Source: Kangiellaceae bacterium
GTDB lineage: Bacteria > Pseudomonadota > Gammaproteobacteria > Enterobacterales > Kangiellaceae
Direction of reading: 5' to 3'
Length of the DNA stretch: 38,186 bases
Assembly: GCA_019090895.1 (NCBI GenBank)
Contig: JAHRVB010000240.1
Location: forward strand, 1 to 38,186
Both the position numbers and the translations under genes were made by a program. Of this stretch, positions 1 to 7,821 are shown in pieces (within the stretch, counting starts at the first letter, position 1; each line of letters begins with the position of its first letter). Under the pieces are notes generated by a model. That model searched no databases. It was given only the letters and a program-made list of their open reading frames with translations, and was not told the origin of the DNA.

Positions 1-578
1 TCGGTCGAAAGGTAACCTTCATTAAATAGTAAATAGATCGTTTTTAAGACACCAGAAAGTCGGTCGTTCCAACTGCTCGGTTTGGGTATTTCATATGGAA
101 TATTGGTCGCCGCAATTTTTTTCTTTGCTCTCAATAACCGTTGTTGAATAGTCTTTTTAGGAATCAGAAGCGCACTTCCAATTTCTGAAACTGATAGACC
201 TAAAACATGTTTGAGTGACAAGGCTATTTGAGTTTCTTGGTTTAGTGCAGGATGGCAGCTAGTAAAGATAAGCCTGAGTATATCGTCGTTGTAGCTTATT
301 AGCAGCGACTGCTCACTTAAGTCGATATCTTCATAGACTTCTTCCAGTAAGTCGCTAGAAAGTTGCTTTTTCGACCGTCTAAATTCATCAATAAATTTAT
401 TTTGTGCCACTTTAACAAGCCAGCCAACACAATTATCGGGTTGTTGTTCCGGCCATTTTATCAACGCTTGTTCAACGGCGGATTGAAGATAGTCTTCTGC
501 ATTATGAATGTCTCTAATTAAATAGAGTAACTTAGCCAGCGCTTGCGGGTATGCCGTTTGAATTAGCGAATGTATCAT
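1..578 (-). CDS. ECF RNA polymerase sigma factor, ECF42/DUF6596 type (3' end cut by window edge)
   Basis: This frame is open from an ATG at 578 to the window edge, giving 192 residues. Sigma region 2 is visible around residues 10-70 (NAEDYLQSAVEQAL, then GWLVKVAQNKFIDEFRR). Region 4 lies around residues 105-155 (LIFTSCHPAL, then SVSEIGSALLIPKKTIQQRL). The segment after it, ending IYLLFNEGYLS, matches the start of the long C-terminal extension (DUF6596) of ECF42 sigma factors. The family directs core RNA polymerase to a small regulon and usually lies beside DGPF/YCII genes, as it does here with the gene just upstream on the same strand. There is no anti-sigma factor in view, which is normal for this group. 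The C-terminal half lies outside the window. Confidence 0.9.
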   Translation of the reverse strand, partial: MIHSLIQTAYPQALAKLLYLIRDIHNAEDYLQSAVEQALIKWPEQQPDNCVGWLVKVAQNKFIDEFRRSKKQLSSDLLEEVYEDIDLSEQSLLISYNDDILRLIFTSCHPALNQETQIALSLKHVLGLSVSEIGSALLIPKKTIQQRLLRAKKKIAATNIPYEIPKPSSWNDRLSGVLKTIYLLFNEGYLST

Positions 579-638
579 CCGAGATGGATTGCCTTTTAAA
601 AAACCGGGTTAAAGCCGCTCAAGGGTTTAATGAGATTA

Positions 639-680
639 TTGGCCTAGTAAGCAGTGCTACACTAGGCCAAATTTTTTAAG
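639..680. terminator. Perfect 10-bp hairpin between the DGPF gene and the sigma gene
   Basis: TTGGCCTAGT (639-648) pairs exactly with ACTAGGCCAA (661-670) across a 12-base loop. On the plus strand it is followed by ATTTTTT, so it has intrinsic-terminator form in that direction. On the minus strand, the direction of the two genes, it lies 10 bases after the DGPF stop without a following U tract. There it may only partly attenuate transcription or protect a 3' end. Confidence 0.6.
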
Positions 681-1031
681 CTATTCGAACACCATGATAG
701 GTCTAACTTCGATACTCCCACTTGCTGCAGAGGGTATTTGGGCCGCTTTTTCAATCGCTTGGTCGAGTGAGTCGCATTCCAATAAATAGTAGCCACCAAG
801 CTGTTCTTTGGTTTCTGCAAATGGTCCGTCAGTAATAACCGTCTTACCGTCTCTGACTCGTACCGTTGTCGCTGTATCCGTTGGCTGCAATGCATCACCG
901 GCGACCAAATTTCCAGTTTCAGTAATCGCTTGAGTAAATTCCATATATCCTTGAAAGATCTTGCCGTGATCTTCTTCACTACGGGTAGCGTTAAGTGATT
1001 CTGCTTCATAAATTAAACATAAAAATTGCAT
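681..1031 (-). CDS. YCII/DGPF-domain protein, partner of the ECF sigma factor
   Basis: This 116-residue protein has the DGPF-type YCII fold: an N-terminal MQFLCLIYEAE strand, VRVRDGKTVITDGPFAETKEQLGGYYLLEC in the middle (the diagnostic DGPF at about residues 69-72), and a C-terminal SIEVRPIMVF strand. Its length is typical of the family. Members form small dimeric alpha/beta barrels, and no enzymatic role is firmly established. Genes of this type are regular neighbours of ECF42 sigma factors and are thought to be their targets or modulators. The pair probably forms one transcription unit reading leftwards, with a hairpin in the 102-base gap. Confidence 0.92.
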   Translation of the reverse strand: MQFLCLIYEAESLNATRSEEDHGKIFQGYMEFTQAITETGNLVAGDALQPTDTATTVRVRDGKTVITDGPFAETKEQLGGYYLLECDSLDQAIEKAAQIPSAASGSIEVRPIMVFE

Positions 1032-1259
1032 TCTTTTTTCCTCAGTGAATTAATTAGTAAGTAACAGGAAATCAATCTGAACCAAGCTAAATCATATCTA
1101 GCGCAGTTCTTTTAGCTCTTGTGGGAGATTTGGACAGTGAGTGCTCCGATATCCACCAACAGCTTTAATCAGTTTCTGTATTATGTAAGACGAACCAACT
1201 TATTGAAAATCGACAAACTAGTATAAAATAATTTAATTTATTCTCGGTCCAAGGTGGTC
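1032..1259. other. Intergenic, no gene seen
   Basis: About 230 bases upstream of the DGPF gene and downstream of the next minus-strand gene. It should hold the promoter of the DGPF/sigma unit, but I could not pick a convincing -35/-10 pair or operator by eye, and no terminator is obvious for the gene ending at 1260. Confidence 0.5.
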
Positions 1260-1970
1260 TTATTCATTTTCGTCACCGGACTGTTGCAGTATCATAATCT
1301 TCTGCCATGCTTTTCGGCTGATTCCAGAAGTTAACGATTCAATCTCATTGACCGCTGAAATAACAGTCGTTTCAGGTAATTCTTGAGCATAAAGAGCGGC
1401 TATTTTTCCAACGATTGCTAACATTTCGCTGCAATAATCCAAGTATCTCTTAAGCTCAAACGCAGTCAACACTCTTTTAGGAGAGGAAGCGGTGCGACGA
1501 TTTTTTTCGCCAACTTCTGTGGGATCTTTAGTGAGTTGATGCATATCGACAATATGCGCAATCGCTCTCAGTTCATTCAGTGAATTAATTGCCTTGGAAC
1601 GTTTAAGTCGAGTTTCTAACGACACCAAAAAGAAAATGGCCAAACCAATTAATATAACATCATTAACGGCGGATTCTGTTACCTGAATAACTTCAGTAAA
1701 TTTTATCTTAGAAAAATCGAAATCAAACAGGGTTAAAGCATAAATAATCATGAGGAGCACTAGTGACACCATCACAGCAACGAGTCCCCGCAGCCAATAA
1801 TTTGGCTTTTGGATTATCGCTAGATTCGGCTTAGTTTCCTGGAATACGACCATCAGTTCTTCACAAACGCGGTGCAAGCCACTTTCAGGAAACCGTTCTA
1901 CAATTCGATCATGTAGACGGCTGAGAGTATTTCTAACTTTTATGAAATCTATATTGCGATACACAGGCAA
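1260..1970 (-). CDS. Uncharacterised two-TM membrane protein
   Basis: The protein has 236 residues with two hydrophobic stretches: residues about 63-83 (GLVAVMVSLVLLMIIYALTL) and about 104-117 (VILIGLAIFFLVSLET). The flanking N-terminal part of about 60 residues and the charged C-terminal part of about 115 residues would lie on the same side of the inner membrane. The C-terminal segment (residues 118-236) is mostly predicted helical from its composition. I do not recognise a named domain. The gene is separated from both neighbours by more than 160 bases, so it is probably transcribed alone. Function unknown. Confidence 0.75.
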   Translation of the reverse strand: MPVYRNIDFIKVRNTLSRLHDRIVERFPESGLHRVCEELMVVFQETKPNLAIIQKPNYWLRGLVAVMVSLVLLMIIYALTLFDFDFSKIKFTEVIQVTESAVNDVILIGLAIFFLVSLETRLKRSKAINSLNELRAIAHIVDMHQLTKDPTEVGEKNRRTASSPKRVLTAFELKRYLDYCSEMLAIVGKIAALYAQELPETTVISAVNEIESLTSGISRKAWQKIMILQQSGDENE

Positions 1971-2069
1971 TCCCGATTATTCTTTTTTTCAAAGACTATC
2001 AGGTCAAAGTCATGGGTACAACTTTGGGGGCTAAGATATAGGCGCTAGGCGCTAGGAGATAACAACATA

Positions 2070-2107
2070 TAAAAAATCCCACGATCCATCTATCTAAATC
2101 GTGGGAT
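2070..2107 (-). terminator. Rho-independent terminator of the spondin-domain gene
   Basis: ATCCCACGAT (2076-2085) pairs exactly with ATCGTGGGAT (2098-2107) with a 12-base loop. Read on the minus strand the stem ends in a run of six T residues (2071-2076). It lies 29 bases past the stop codon of the gene at 2137-2784. Confidence 0.9.
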
Positions 2108-2136
2108 GCTGCGCAAAACAGTGTTGTGGAAACTGA

Positions 2137-2784
2137 TTACTTAACGCGTCGGATGGACACTTTCAATACTGGGTTATTCCAAGTGTATTCACTCGCTGAT
2201 AAATCGCCAATGCCGTGAATACCAGAATGTACGTAAACATATCCTTCGCCTTCATCGTTCGGCGAAAAAGGTTCGCCACCGCAAGTTGGACCGGGAATAC
2301 TGGCACAAGACTCATCGTTAGTTTCACTTCCAGCGTCATAGGCTTTTAGAAAACGAGTTTTTGAAGCGTACTTTCTTGGGGCTCTAACTGACTCTAATGC
2401 GACGAACGCATCGTTGGTAGGTAACAACATGGAAGCGACTGAGAAACGAACGTGACGACCTACATTTTCAAATGTAAGTGTTGCGGTTTGTCCCGCTTGT
2501 AACAACCCGCTCGTTGAAGCGACTTGATCATAGGGATTAGTGTACATTGCGGCGATACCGCTGGTATTTCCGCCCTCTGCAACATCAGCGATTGCGTCAG
2601 ACGCAACTTCGCCGAGTTCAAACAAATCGACTTTATTGTGGTGTGCCGCGACCATTATCGGTGTAAAGGATATCGACTTGGTAATATTGGTAATTTGCAC
2701 TTCATATTTCGCCCCGCCCGCATTTGCCGCAGATGCGAAGGCCATTGTAAAACCTACTAGCAAGATCTTTTTTAATATTGTCAT
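2137..2784 (-). CDS. Secreted spondin-domain protein
   Basis: I place the start at 2784, where an AAGGAG ribosome site lies 6 bases upstream and the product begins with a clear signal peptide (MTILKKILLVGFTMAFASAANA), giving about 215 residues. An in-frame upstream ATG at 2874 would put 30 non-signal residues in front and is unlikely. The mature part (YEVQITNITKSISFTPIMVAAHH, later VASTSGLLQAGQTATLTFE and a cysteine-containing loop) matches the bacterial spondin_N domain family. The protein is likely periplasmic or secreted, and a cysteine pair near residues 160-168 could form a disulfide. No binding partner is known. It stands alone with a strong terminator downstream. Confidence 0.85.
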   Translation of the reverse strand: MTILKKILLVGFTMAFASAANAGGAKYEVQITNITKSISFTPIMVAAHHNKVDLFELGEVASDAIADVAEGGNTSGIAAMYTNPYDQVASTSGLLQAGQTATLTFENVGRHVRFSVASMLLPTNDAFVALESVRAPRKYASKTRFLKAYDAGSETNDESCASIPGPTCGGEPFSPNDEGEGYVYVHSGIHGIGDLSASEYTWNNPVLKVSIRRVK

Positions 2785-3146
2785 GTTGTTCTCCTTGGTG
2801 TGTTTAATAAACCAGCTGACAATAGGAGATTTGACTGAAGCATACCTCACAGCTTTATAACAAAACCTTAACAATTAAGTCCTAGGACTGTCCTTAAGCC
2901 CATAAACAATCAGATATGTTGGTAAACAATGTCCTTAAAAGAACTTAAACCAGCGCAATTCAAACAATAATTTTTTGCAGCCTAAATCCATAAAAGATCA
3001 CTTAAATACAATAAGATAGATCATTCCAGAGTGACTATTTCAGCTTAGAGTCATCAAGTATTTAAGAAGCCTATTGAATACATACCAACTAGTATGTATC
3101 ATAAACATACCAACCGGTATGTATTTAATTTATTGAGGAAAACCAA
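2785..3146. promoter_or_regulatory. Divergent promoter region between the spondin gene and the RND operon
   Basis: This 362-base gap has no gene. It contains a perfect 12-bp palindrome, AGTCCTAGGACT, at 2878-2889. The nonamer TGTCCTTAA occurs twice, at 2889-2897 and 2930-2938. The twin operator and promoter of the RND operon, annotated separately, lie at its right end. Confidence 0.6.
3074..3122 (+). promoter_or_regulatory. Promoter with two tandem TetR-type operators
   Basis: Operator 1 (3078-3099) is ATACATACC-AACT-AGTATGTAT and operator 2 (3105-3122) is ACATACC-AACC-GGTATGT. They share the half-site ACATAC(C) and a 4-base spacer, with centres 25 bases apart. A sigma70-like promoter, TTGAAT (3074-3079), 17-base spacer, TATCAT (3097-3102), overlaps operator 1 almost completely. 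Operator 2 would cover the transcription start. This layout fits simple repression, most plausibly by the TetR protein encoded at 6363-6965. The binding itself is inferred. Confidence 0.75.
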
Positions 3147-5486
3147 ATGTCCGAGCTAATCGCGAATCAAGTCATTCGATTTCGCTGGTTTTTGCTGGTT
3201 CTCTGTGTCGCTTTAATTGGCGTTGCAGCAATGGGTGGTTCAAAAATCGCCTTTACCAGTGACTACCGCGTCTTCTTTGACGAAGGAAATGAACAGTTAG
3301 AGGCTTACGAGAAACTCCAGGCCAGTTATGAAAAATCAGACAATGTGTTGTTTGTACTAAAACCAAAGAACCAACAAGATGTCTTTAACAAACAAACACT
3401 TCAAGCGGTTCAGTGGCTTACTAAAGAAGCGTGGCAAACGCCTTTCTCGACTCGAGTTGATTCAATTAGTAATTATCAGCATACCCGTGCCGAAGAAGAT
3501 GATTTGATTGTTGCCGACTTAGTTTCAGAAGATTTAACTTTAAATCGAAATGAAATTTTGTATATTAAGCAGGTATCCCTCAGCGACCCTTTACTTGTCC
3601 ATCGTTTAATTTCAGAGTCAGGTCATGTGACCGCCGTTAATGTAACGGTAAAATTACCGGGTATTGAGCTTGACGAAAACGAGAAAGTTGCAGGTTTCTC
3701 TCGAGAAATAAAAGCGCAATTGCAACAAAAATACCCTGAACTTGATGTCTATATGTCCGGCTTCATTATGTTGAACGAAGCATTTCAAACTTCGTCACAA
3801 AAAGACATGAGCACTTTGGTACCGCTAATGTTCCTTGTGGTATTGGTCACTCTAGGGATTTTACTCAGAAGTATTTCTGCAACGGTTGCGACGCTAATTG
3901 TCATCGTGGCTTCAATCTTAACCGCTATGGGACTCACAGGATGGTTAGGGATTAAACTCACCCCCCCGTCGGCTTCTGCTCCAACGATTATTCTAACCAT
4001 GGCTGTCGCAGACACGGTGCATGTTTTAGTCGCCTTTTTGCAAAACTATCACGCGGGCTCGAGCAAAATAGAAGCTATGCGTGAGAGCATTCGAGTCAAT
4101 TTACAACCTATATTCTTAACCAGTGTGACCACAATCATTGGATTTTTGAGCATGAATTTCAGTGAAGTTCCGCCGTTCCATGATTTGGGAAATATTGTCT
4201 CTATGGGAGTTGCAGCTGCATTTGTTTACTCAATCACACTGCTACCGGCTATAGTACTAGCTCTGCCAATTAAACAGAAATTGAAACAACAAAAATCGGA
4301 CAGTAGCGAGCACCAAAGTATGCAAGGTATGGCCAACTTTGTTATCAATAATCGCAAACGCTTACTCTGGGGAATGTCACTATTTACTATTGCGACAGTC
4401 GCATTTTTACCTAAGAATGAATTAAATGACGAATGGGTTCAGTACTTTGATAAGTCGACTGAATTTAGAAGCGATACGGATTTTATTCTTGAGAATTTAA
4501 CTGGGTTATATACATTGGAATTTTCACTGGACGCTGGTGAAGATGGTTCTGTCAGTGACCCACAATTCTTAAGAGTGGTAGAAGAGTTTACTCAAGTCGC
4601 CAATGCTCAGCCTGAAGTCATTCATGTTAATACATTTACCGATATCATGAAGCGGTTAAACAAAAACATGCACGGTGACGATCAGACATTCTATAAGCTA
4701 CCAAAAGAACGCAATCTAGCGGCGCAATACTTGTTGCTTTATGAGATGTCTCTCCCCTACGGTTTGGATTTAAACAATCAAATTAATGTGAGTAAGACAA
4801 GCACTCGAGTTATCGTAACTGCGAAAAATCTTTCGACTAAGGCAACGATTGCACTAGAGGAAAAGCTGGGAGCTTGGTTGGTTGTTAATGGTATGGGCTA
4901 TGAGTTTTATGCGGCAAGCCCTTCGCTGATGTTCGCCCATATTGGTGAGCGGAATGTGGTCAGTATGCTTGGCGGCACTGCCGTTGCGTTAATCCTTATT
5001 TCAATCCTACTAATATTCGCGCTGAAATCATTCCGAATAGGGGTAGTTTCGCTAATACCAAATATGATACCGGCATTAATTGCATTTGGCATCTGGGGGA
5101 TATTTGTTTCTCAAATTGGTATGTCCCTTGCCATAGTGGCCGGAATGACGTTGGGTATTGTGGTTGATGATTCGGTGCATTTCTTGAGCAAGTATTTACG
5201 CGCAAGAAGAGAAAAAGGCCTCGACCCCACTGAGGCAGTCCGATATGCATTTGCCCATGTGGGTAAAGCGCTTGTGGTGACAACCATTGTTTTAGCGGCA
5301 GGCTTTAGTGTTCTAACTTTCTCTACCTTTAGTATGAACTCCGACATGGGCGTATTAACGGCAATCACCATCGTCATTGCACTCGTCACCGATTTCTTAC
5401 TATTACCAGCAATTCTAATTACTTATGAAAAGGAGAATAAAAATGTACAAGTTACTAACCAGCTTGCTACTGATTCTGTCGGCTAG
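3147..5486 (+). CDS. RND-superfamily permease, HAE3/MMPL type
   Basis: The 779-residue product has the two-fold RND layout. TM1 (about residues 12-30) is followed by a large periplasmic loop, a TM bundle at about 225-375, a second TM near 405-420 and second loop, and a final bundle at about 650-765. TM4-like acidic motifs appear in both halves, VADTVHVL near residue 288 and VVDDSVHFL near residue 672; these are the family's proton-relay positions. Relatives export lipids or hydrophobic compounds without needing a classical TolC partner. The next gene starts inside its 3' end, and a TetR gene follows, so this is a regulated export operon. An AGGAA site lies upstream of the ATG. The substrate cannot be told from the sequence. 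Confidence 0.9.
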   Translation: MSELIANQVIRFRWFLLVLCVALIGVAAMGGSKIAFTSDYRVFFDEGNEQLEAYEKLQASYEKSDNVLFVLKPKNQQDVFNKQTLQAVQWLTKEAWQTPFSTRVDSISNYQHTRAEEDDLIVADLVSEDLTLNRNEILYIKQVSLSDPLLVHRLISESGHVTAVNVTVKLPGIELDENEKVAGFSREIKAQLQQKYPELDVYMSGFIMLNEAFQTSSQKDMSTLVPLMFLVVLVTLGILLRSISATVATLIVIVASILTAMGLTGWLGIKLTPPSASAPTIILTMAVADTVHVLVAFLQNYHAGSSKIEAMRESIRVNLQPIFLTSVTTIIGFLSMNFSEVPPFHDLGNIVSMGVAAAFVYSITLLPAIVLALPIKQKLKQQKSDSSEHQSMQGMANFVINNRKRLLWGMSLFTIATVAFLPKNELNDEWVQYFDKSTEFRSDTDFILENLTGLYTLEFSLDAGEDGSVSDPQFLRVVEEFTQVANAQPEVIHVNTFTDIMKRLNKNMHGDDQTFYKLPKERNLAAQYLLLYEMSLPYGLDLNNQINVSKTSTRVIVTAKNLSTKATIALEEKLGAWLVVNGMGYEFYAASPSLMFAHIGERNVVSMLGGTAVALILISILLIFALKSFRIGVVSLIPNMIPALIAFGIWGIFVSQIGMSLAIVAGMTLGIVVDDSVHFLSKYLRARREKGLDPTEAVRYAFAHVGKALVVTTIVLAAGFSVLTFSTFSMNSDMGVLTAITIVIALVTDFLLLPAILITYEKENKNVQVTNQLATDSVG

Positions 5487-6225
5487 CGCTGTTGCAGAAA
5501 CAGCGCAAGAGAAAGGTTTAGCAATCGCGGTTGAAGCAGACAAACGGGATCTAGGCTGGCAAGATTCAACCGCTAATATGGAAATGATTTTGAGCAATAA
5601 ACTGGGTGAAAAAAGCACCCGGCTTATTCGAATCAAGTCAAAAGAAACAGGTGGCGACGACAATGGTGATAAAAGTTTAACGGTATTTGACAGTCCGAGA
5701 GATGTGAAAGGAACCGCGTTTCTTTCTTTCTCCCATATTATTTCACCCGATGATCAATGGCTGTATTTGCCAGCACTTAAGCGCGTAAAGCGGATCTCTT
5801 CATCAAATAAGTCAGGCCCCTTTATGGGCAGTGAGTTTGCGTTCGAGGATTTAAGCTCATTTGAAGTGGGTAAATACACCTACACCTATCTGAGAGATGA
5901 GGAGTTAAACGGGGTAAAATCCTTTGTGATTGAATACTCACCAACTTACAAACACTCGGGCTATACCCGAATAATCTCGTGGATCGACCAGCAAGAGTAT
6001 CGCGTACAGAAATCGGAATTCTATGATCGAAAAGGCGATCTGCTGAAAACCTTGCGCTACACAGATTATCGACTCTACCTAGACAAATACTGGCGAGCCC
6101 ATAAAATGTCGATGGCCAATCATCAAAGTGAGAAATCGACTGATTTATTATGGCGTGATTACCAATTTAGAGTTGGATTAAGCGATGATAGTTTCAATAG
6201 GAATAGTCTAAAAAGAGTAAGATAA
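5443..6225 (+). CDS. Outer membrane lipoprotein-sorting-like protein (LolA-like fold)
   Basis: Start chosen at 5443, where AAGGAG precedes ATG by 7 bases and a signal peptide begins (MYKLLTSLLLILSASAVA). An upstream in-frame ATG at 5425 lacks such a site. The product has 260 residues and overlaps the permease gene by 44 bases, implying coupled translation. Conserved family features are visible: LTVFDSPRDVKGTAFLSFSH, WLYLPALKRVKRISSSNKSGPFMGSEFAFEDLSS and WRDYQFRVGLSDDSFNRNSLKR at the end. This family pairs constantly with HAE3 permeases and is thought to carry hydrophobic cargo through the periplasm. Confidence 0.92.
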   Translation: MYKLLTSLLLILSASAVAETAQEKGLAIAVEADKRDLGWQDSTANMEMILSNKLGEKSTRLIRIKSKETGGDDNGDKSLTVFDSPRDVKGTAFLSFSHIISPDDQWLYLPALKRVKRISSSNKSGPFMGSEFAFEDLSSFEVGKYTYTYLRDEELNGVKSFVIEYSPTYKHSGYTRIISWIDQQEYRVQKSEFYDRKGDLLKTLRYTDYRLYLDKYWRAHKMSMANHQSEKSTDLLWRDYQFRVGLSDDSFNRNSLKRVR

Positions 6226-6257
6226 CACTGGCTGTACTGCGGCGTTTTCCTTAGGCT

Positions 6258-6301
6258 AGTTTATGAGATATCTTGCTTAAACAAGGGGTATCTCATAAAC
6301 T
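6258..6301. repeat. 13-bp inverted repeat upstream of the tetR gene
   Basis: AGTTTATGAGATA (6258-6270) is the exact reverse complement of TATCTCATAAACT (6289-6301). The 18-base loop itself holds a CTTG/CAAG pair. No U tract follows, so it is not a standard terminator. It lies 33 bases after the lipoprotein-sorting gene and 61 bases before the TetR start. It could be an RNA hairpin uncoupling tetR from the operon, or an operator unlike the one at 3078-3122. Confidence 0.6.
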
Positions 6302-6362
6302 GATATCGCCAACAGGGTATTCCCTCAGGCTTTAACGATAATCAGCTAAACGTGAGAAGTAA

Positions 6363-6965
6363 ATGGTTCGTAAAAATAATCCAACGCAGACCCGTCAGCT
6401 AATCCTTGAAATGGCCGCTAATTTGATCCATCAACATGGATACAAAGGAATGCGGGTTGATCAAGTTGTTGAAAATACAGGGCTGACCAAGGGTGCTATT
6501 TATTACCATTTCCCCAATAAACAAGCGCTAGGTTACGCTGTTGTCGATGATATGCTAAGAACAGAATTTCGCTCCTTTTGGCAGCAAGCACTCGCTCTAG
6601 AGGGTAATCCTCTGGAAGTATTGGCCAATTCATTCGTCAATATGACTGGAGATGTTGAGCAGTGTGACATTGAAGTTGGTTGTCCTTTGACCAATCTTGG
6701 GTCTGAAATGTCATTTGAAGATGAAGGGTTTAGAACTCGAATAAACCAGGTTTTTGATGAATGGATTGAAGGTATTGAGTCATTACTGCAGAACGGTCAA
6801 CAACAAAATCTTGTCAGAGCCAATATCGACCCAAAGAAAACAGCTCGTTTTTTAGTCGCTGCATTTCAAGGAATACAGTGCAGCTCAAAATATTGTAAAG
6901 ATGTCGTTAGATTTGAAGATGGCGTCGAATATTTGGCTGAACTCATCGCAAACCTCAAACCTTAA
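6363..6965 (+). CDS. TetR-family transcriptional regulator
   Basis: The protein has 200 residues. Its N-terminal helix-turn-helix lies at about residues 10-55 (RQLILEMAANLIHQHGYKG, then VDQVVENTGLTKGAIYYHFPNKQAL), a textbook TetR signature. The C-terminal ligand domain has GCPLTNLGSEMS near residue 100, as in LmrA/YxaF-type members. It follows the permease operon on the same strand after a 137-base gap with a hairpin. It is the obvious candidate to bind the twin palindromes before the permease gene. No matching palindrome lies in front of tetR itself, so autoregulation would need the operon promoter or another site. The inducer is unknown. Confidence 0.93.
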   Translation: MVRKNNPTQTRQLILEMAANLIHQHGYKGMRVDQVVENTGLTKGAIYYHFPNKQALGYAVVDDMLRTEFRSFWQQALALEGNPLEVLANSFVNMTGDVEQCDIEVGCPLTNLGSEMSFEDEGFRTRINQVFDEWIEGIESLLQNGQQQNLVRANIDPKKTARFLVAAFQGIQCSSKYCKDVVRFEDGVEYLAELIANLKP

Positions 6966-6988
6966 CTTATAAACTTATCTCAAATGAG

Positions 6989-7561
6989 CTAATCCGTCAG
7001 CTTAAATACAGCTTTGAAACGCGGTTTATTATGCCGCTCTAAATAATAGATGAATTCATTATTATTAATGTCGATTGTTAAATGCCATACGTTAGTTTTC
7101 CCCTTTGGTACCATGATTTTAGTTTCATCATCGGCCGGAAAGCTCTGAGAATATTGGCCACCTTTTCCATCGGCGTATCCACCGTACATTGTTAGGTCGT
7201 CGGGTGTTCCATCCAGATGACGATGGTCATGTTTAAACAATAACCTCCCCTTATTGATGCTTAAAATCCAAGTGCGAGAACGGTCTTCTCCGACACTAAA
7301 GGGAACTTTTATCTCTCGACTTGAACAATCTCGTACCTCCATCACCAATTTCTTGCCATAGAAAGAGTCTTCTTTATTACTTGGAAAAGTACTTTTTCCG
7401 TCAAAGGAACGACCACATAACTGTTTAAATTCTTCAAAGAAAAGTCGTTGCGAATCGACAAACTTTCCGGACTGAGAAGCTGCATTTGTTGAAAGAACAC
7501 AGCAAAACCCAGCAAACAAGAATAATTTGGGTAGCGTAATTAATTGATGAATAAATTTCAT
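6989..7561 (-). CDS. Secreted protein of an uncharacterised family (HDHRHLDG motif)
   Basis: The protein has 190 residues with an N-terminal hydrophobic signal (residues about 10-28, ending STNAAS). The mature part includes FKQLCGRSFDG, then VPFSVGEDRSRTWIL, then LFKHDHRHLDGTPDDLTMYGGYAD and QSFPADDETKIM. I have the impression of a widespread family of small secreted bacterial proteins with this HDHRH...DG and YGG pattern, and its alternating strand pattern suggests a lipocalin-like barrel; that fold is inference only. Two cysteines near residues 49 and 79 could form a disulfide. The gene converges on tetR with 23 bases between stops. Function unknown. Confidence 0.75.
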   Translation of the reverse strand: MKFIHQLITLPKLFLFAGFCCVLSTNAASQSGKFVDSQRLFFEEFKQLCGRSFDGKSTFPSNKEDSFYGKKLVMEVRDCSSREIKVPFSVGEDRSRTWILSINKGRLLFKHDHRHLDGTPDDLTMYGGYADGKGGQYSQSFPADDETKIMVPKGKTNVWHLTIDINNNEFIYYLERHNKPRFKAVFKLTD

Positions 7562-7821
7562 ATTGTTCTCTTAAATTTAGTATTTACGATAATCCTCTCA
7601 CATAAGTCCTTGATTGGAAATAGTAGAAATAATGAAAGTTCCAATTGTTCTTGAGAGAGCCAAAAGTGTAACGATTTATTCTTGTTACGGTCAAATTAAC
7701 GATTGATACAAAGGAAATCGACAAATAGTGATGATTAGCCTTTGTACTGGTATCGACTATTCTGAGCAGCCGATTACAACAGGGACTATAATTTTGACTA
7801 AATGAATGAAAGGGGTTTATA
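7562..7821. other. Divergent intergenic region, no gene seen
   Basis: This 260-base gap lies between two divergently transcribed genes and should contain both promoters. A GTAAC...GTTAC inverted pair occurs near 7669-7688. I found no convincing -35/-10 pair and no further small gene. Confidence 0.4.

Noticed and set aside
662..1009. 115-codon frame overlapping the DGPF gene
   Set aside because: The frame at 681-1031 gives a clear DGPF/YCII protein, and this one gives no recognisable domain.
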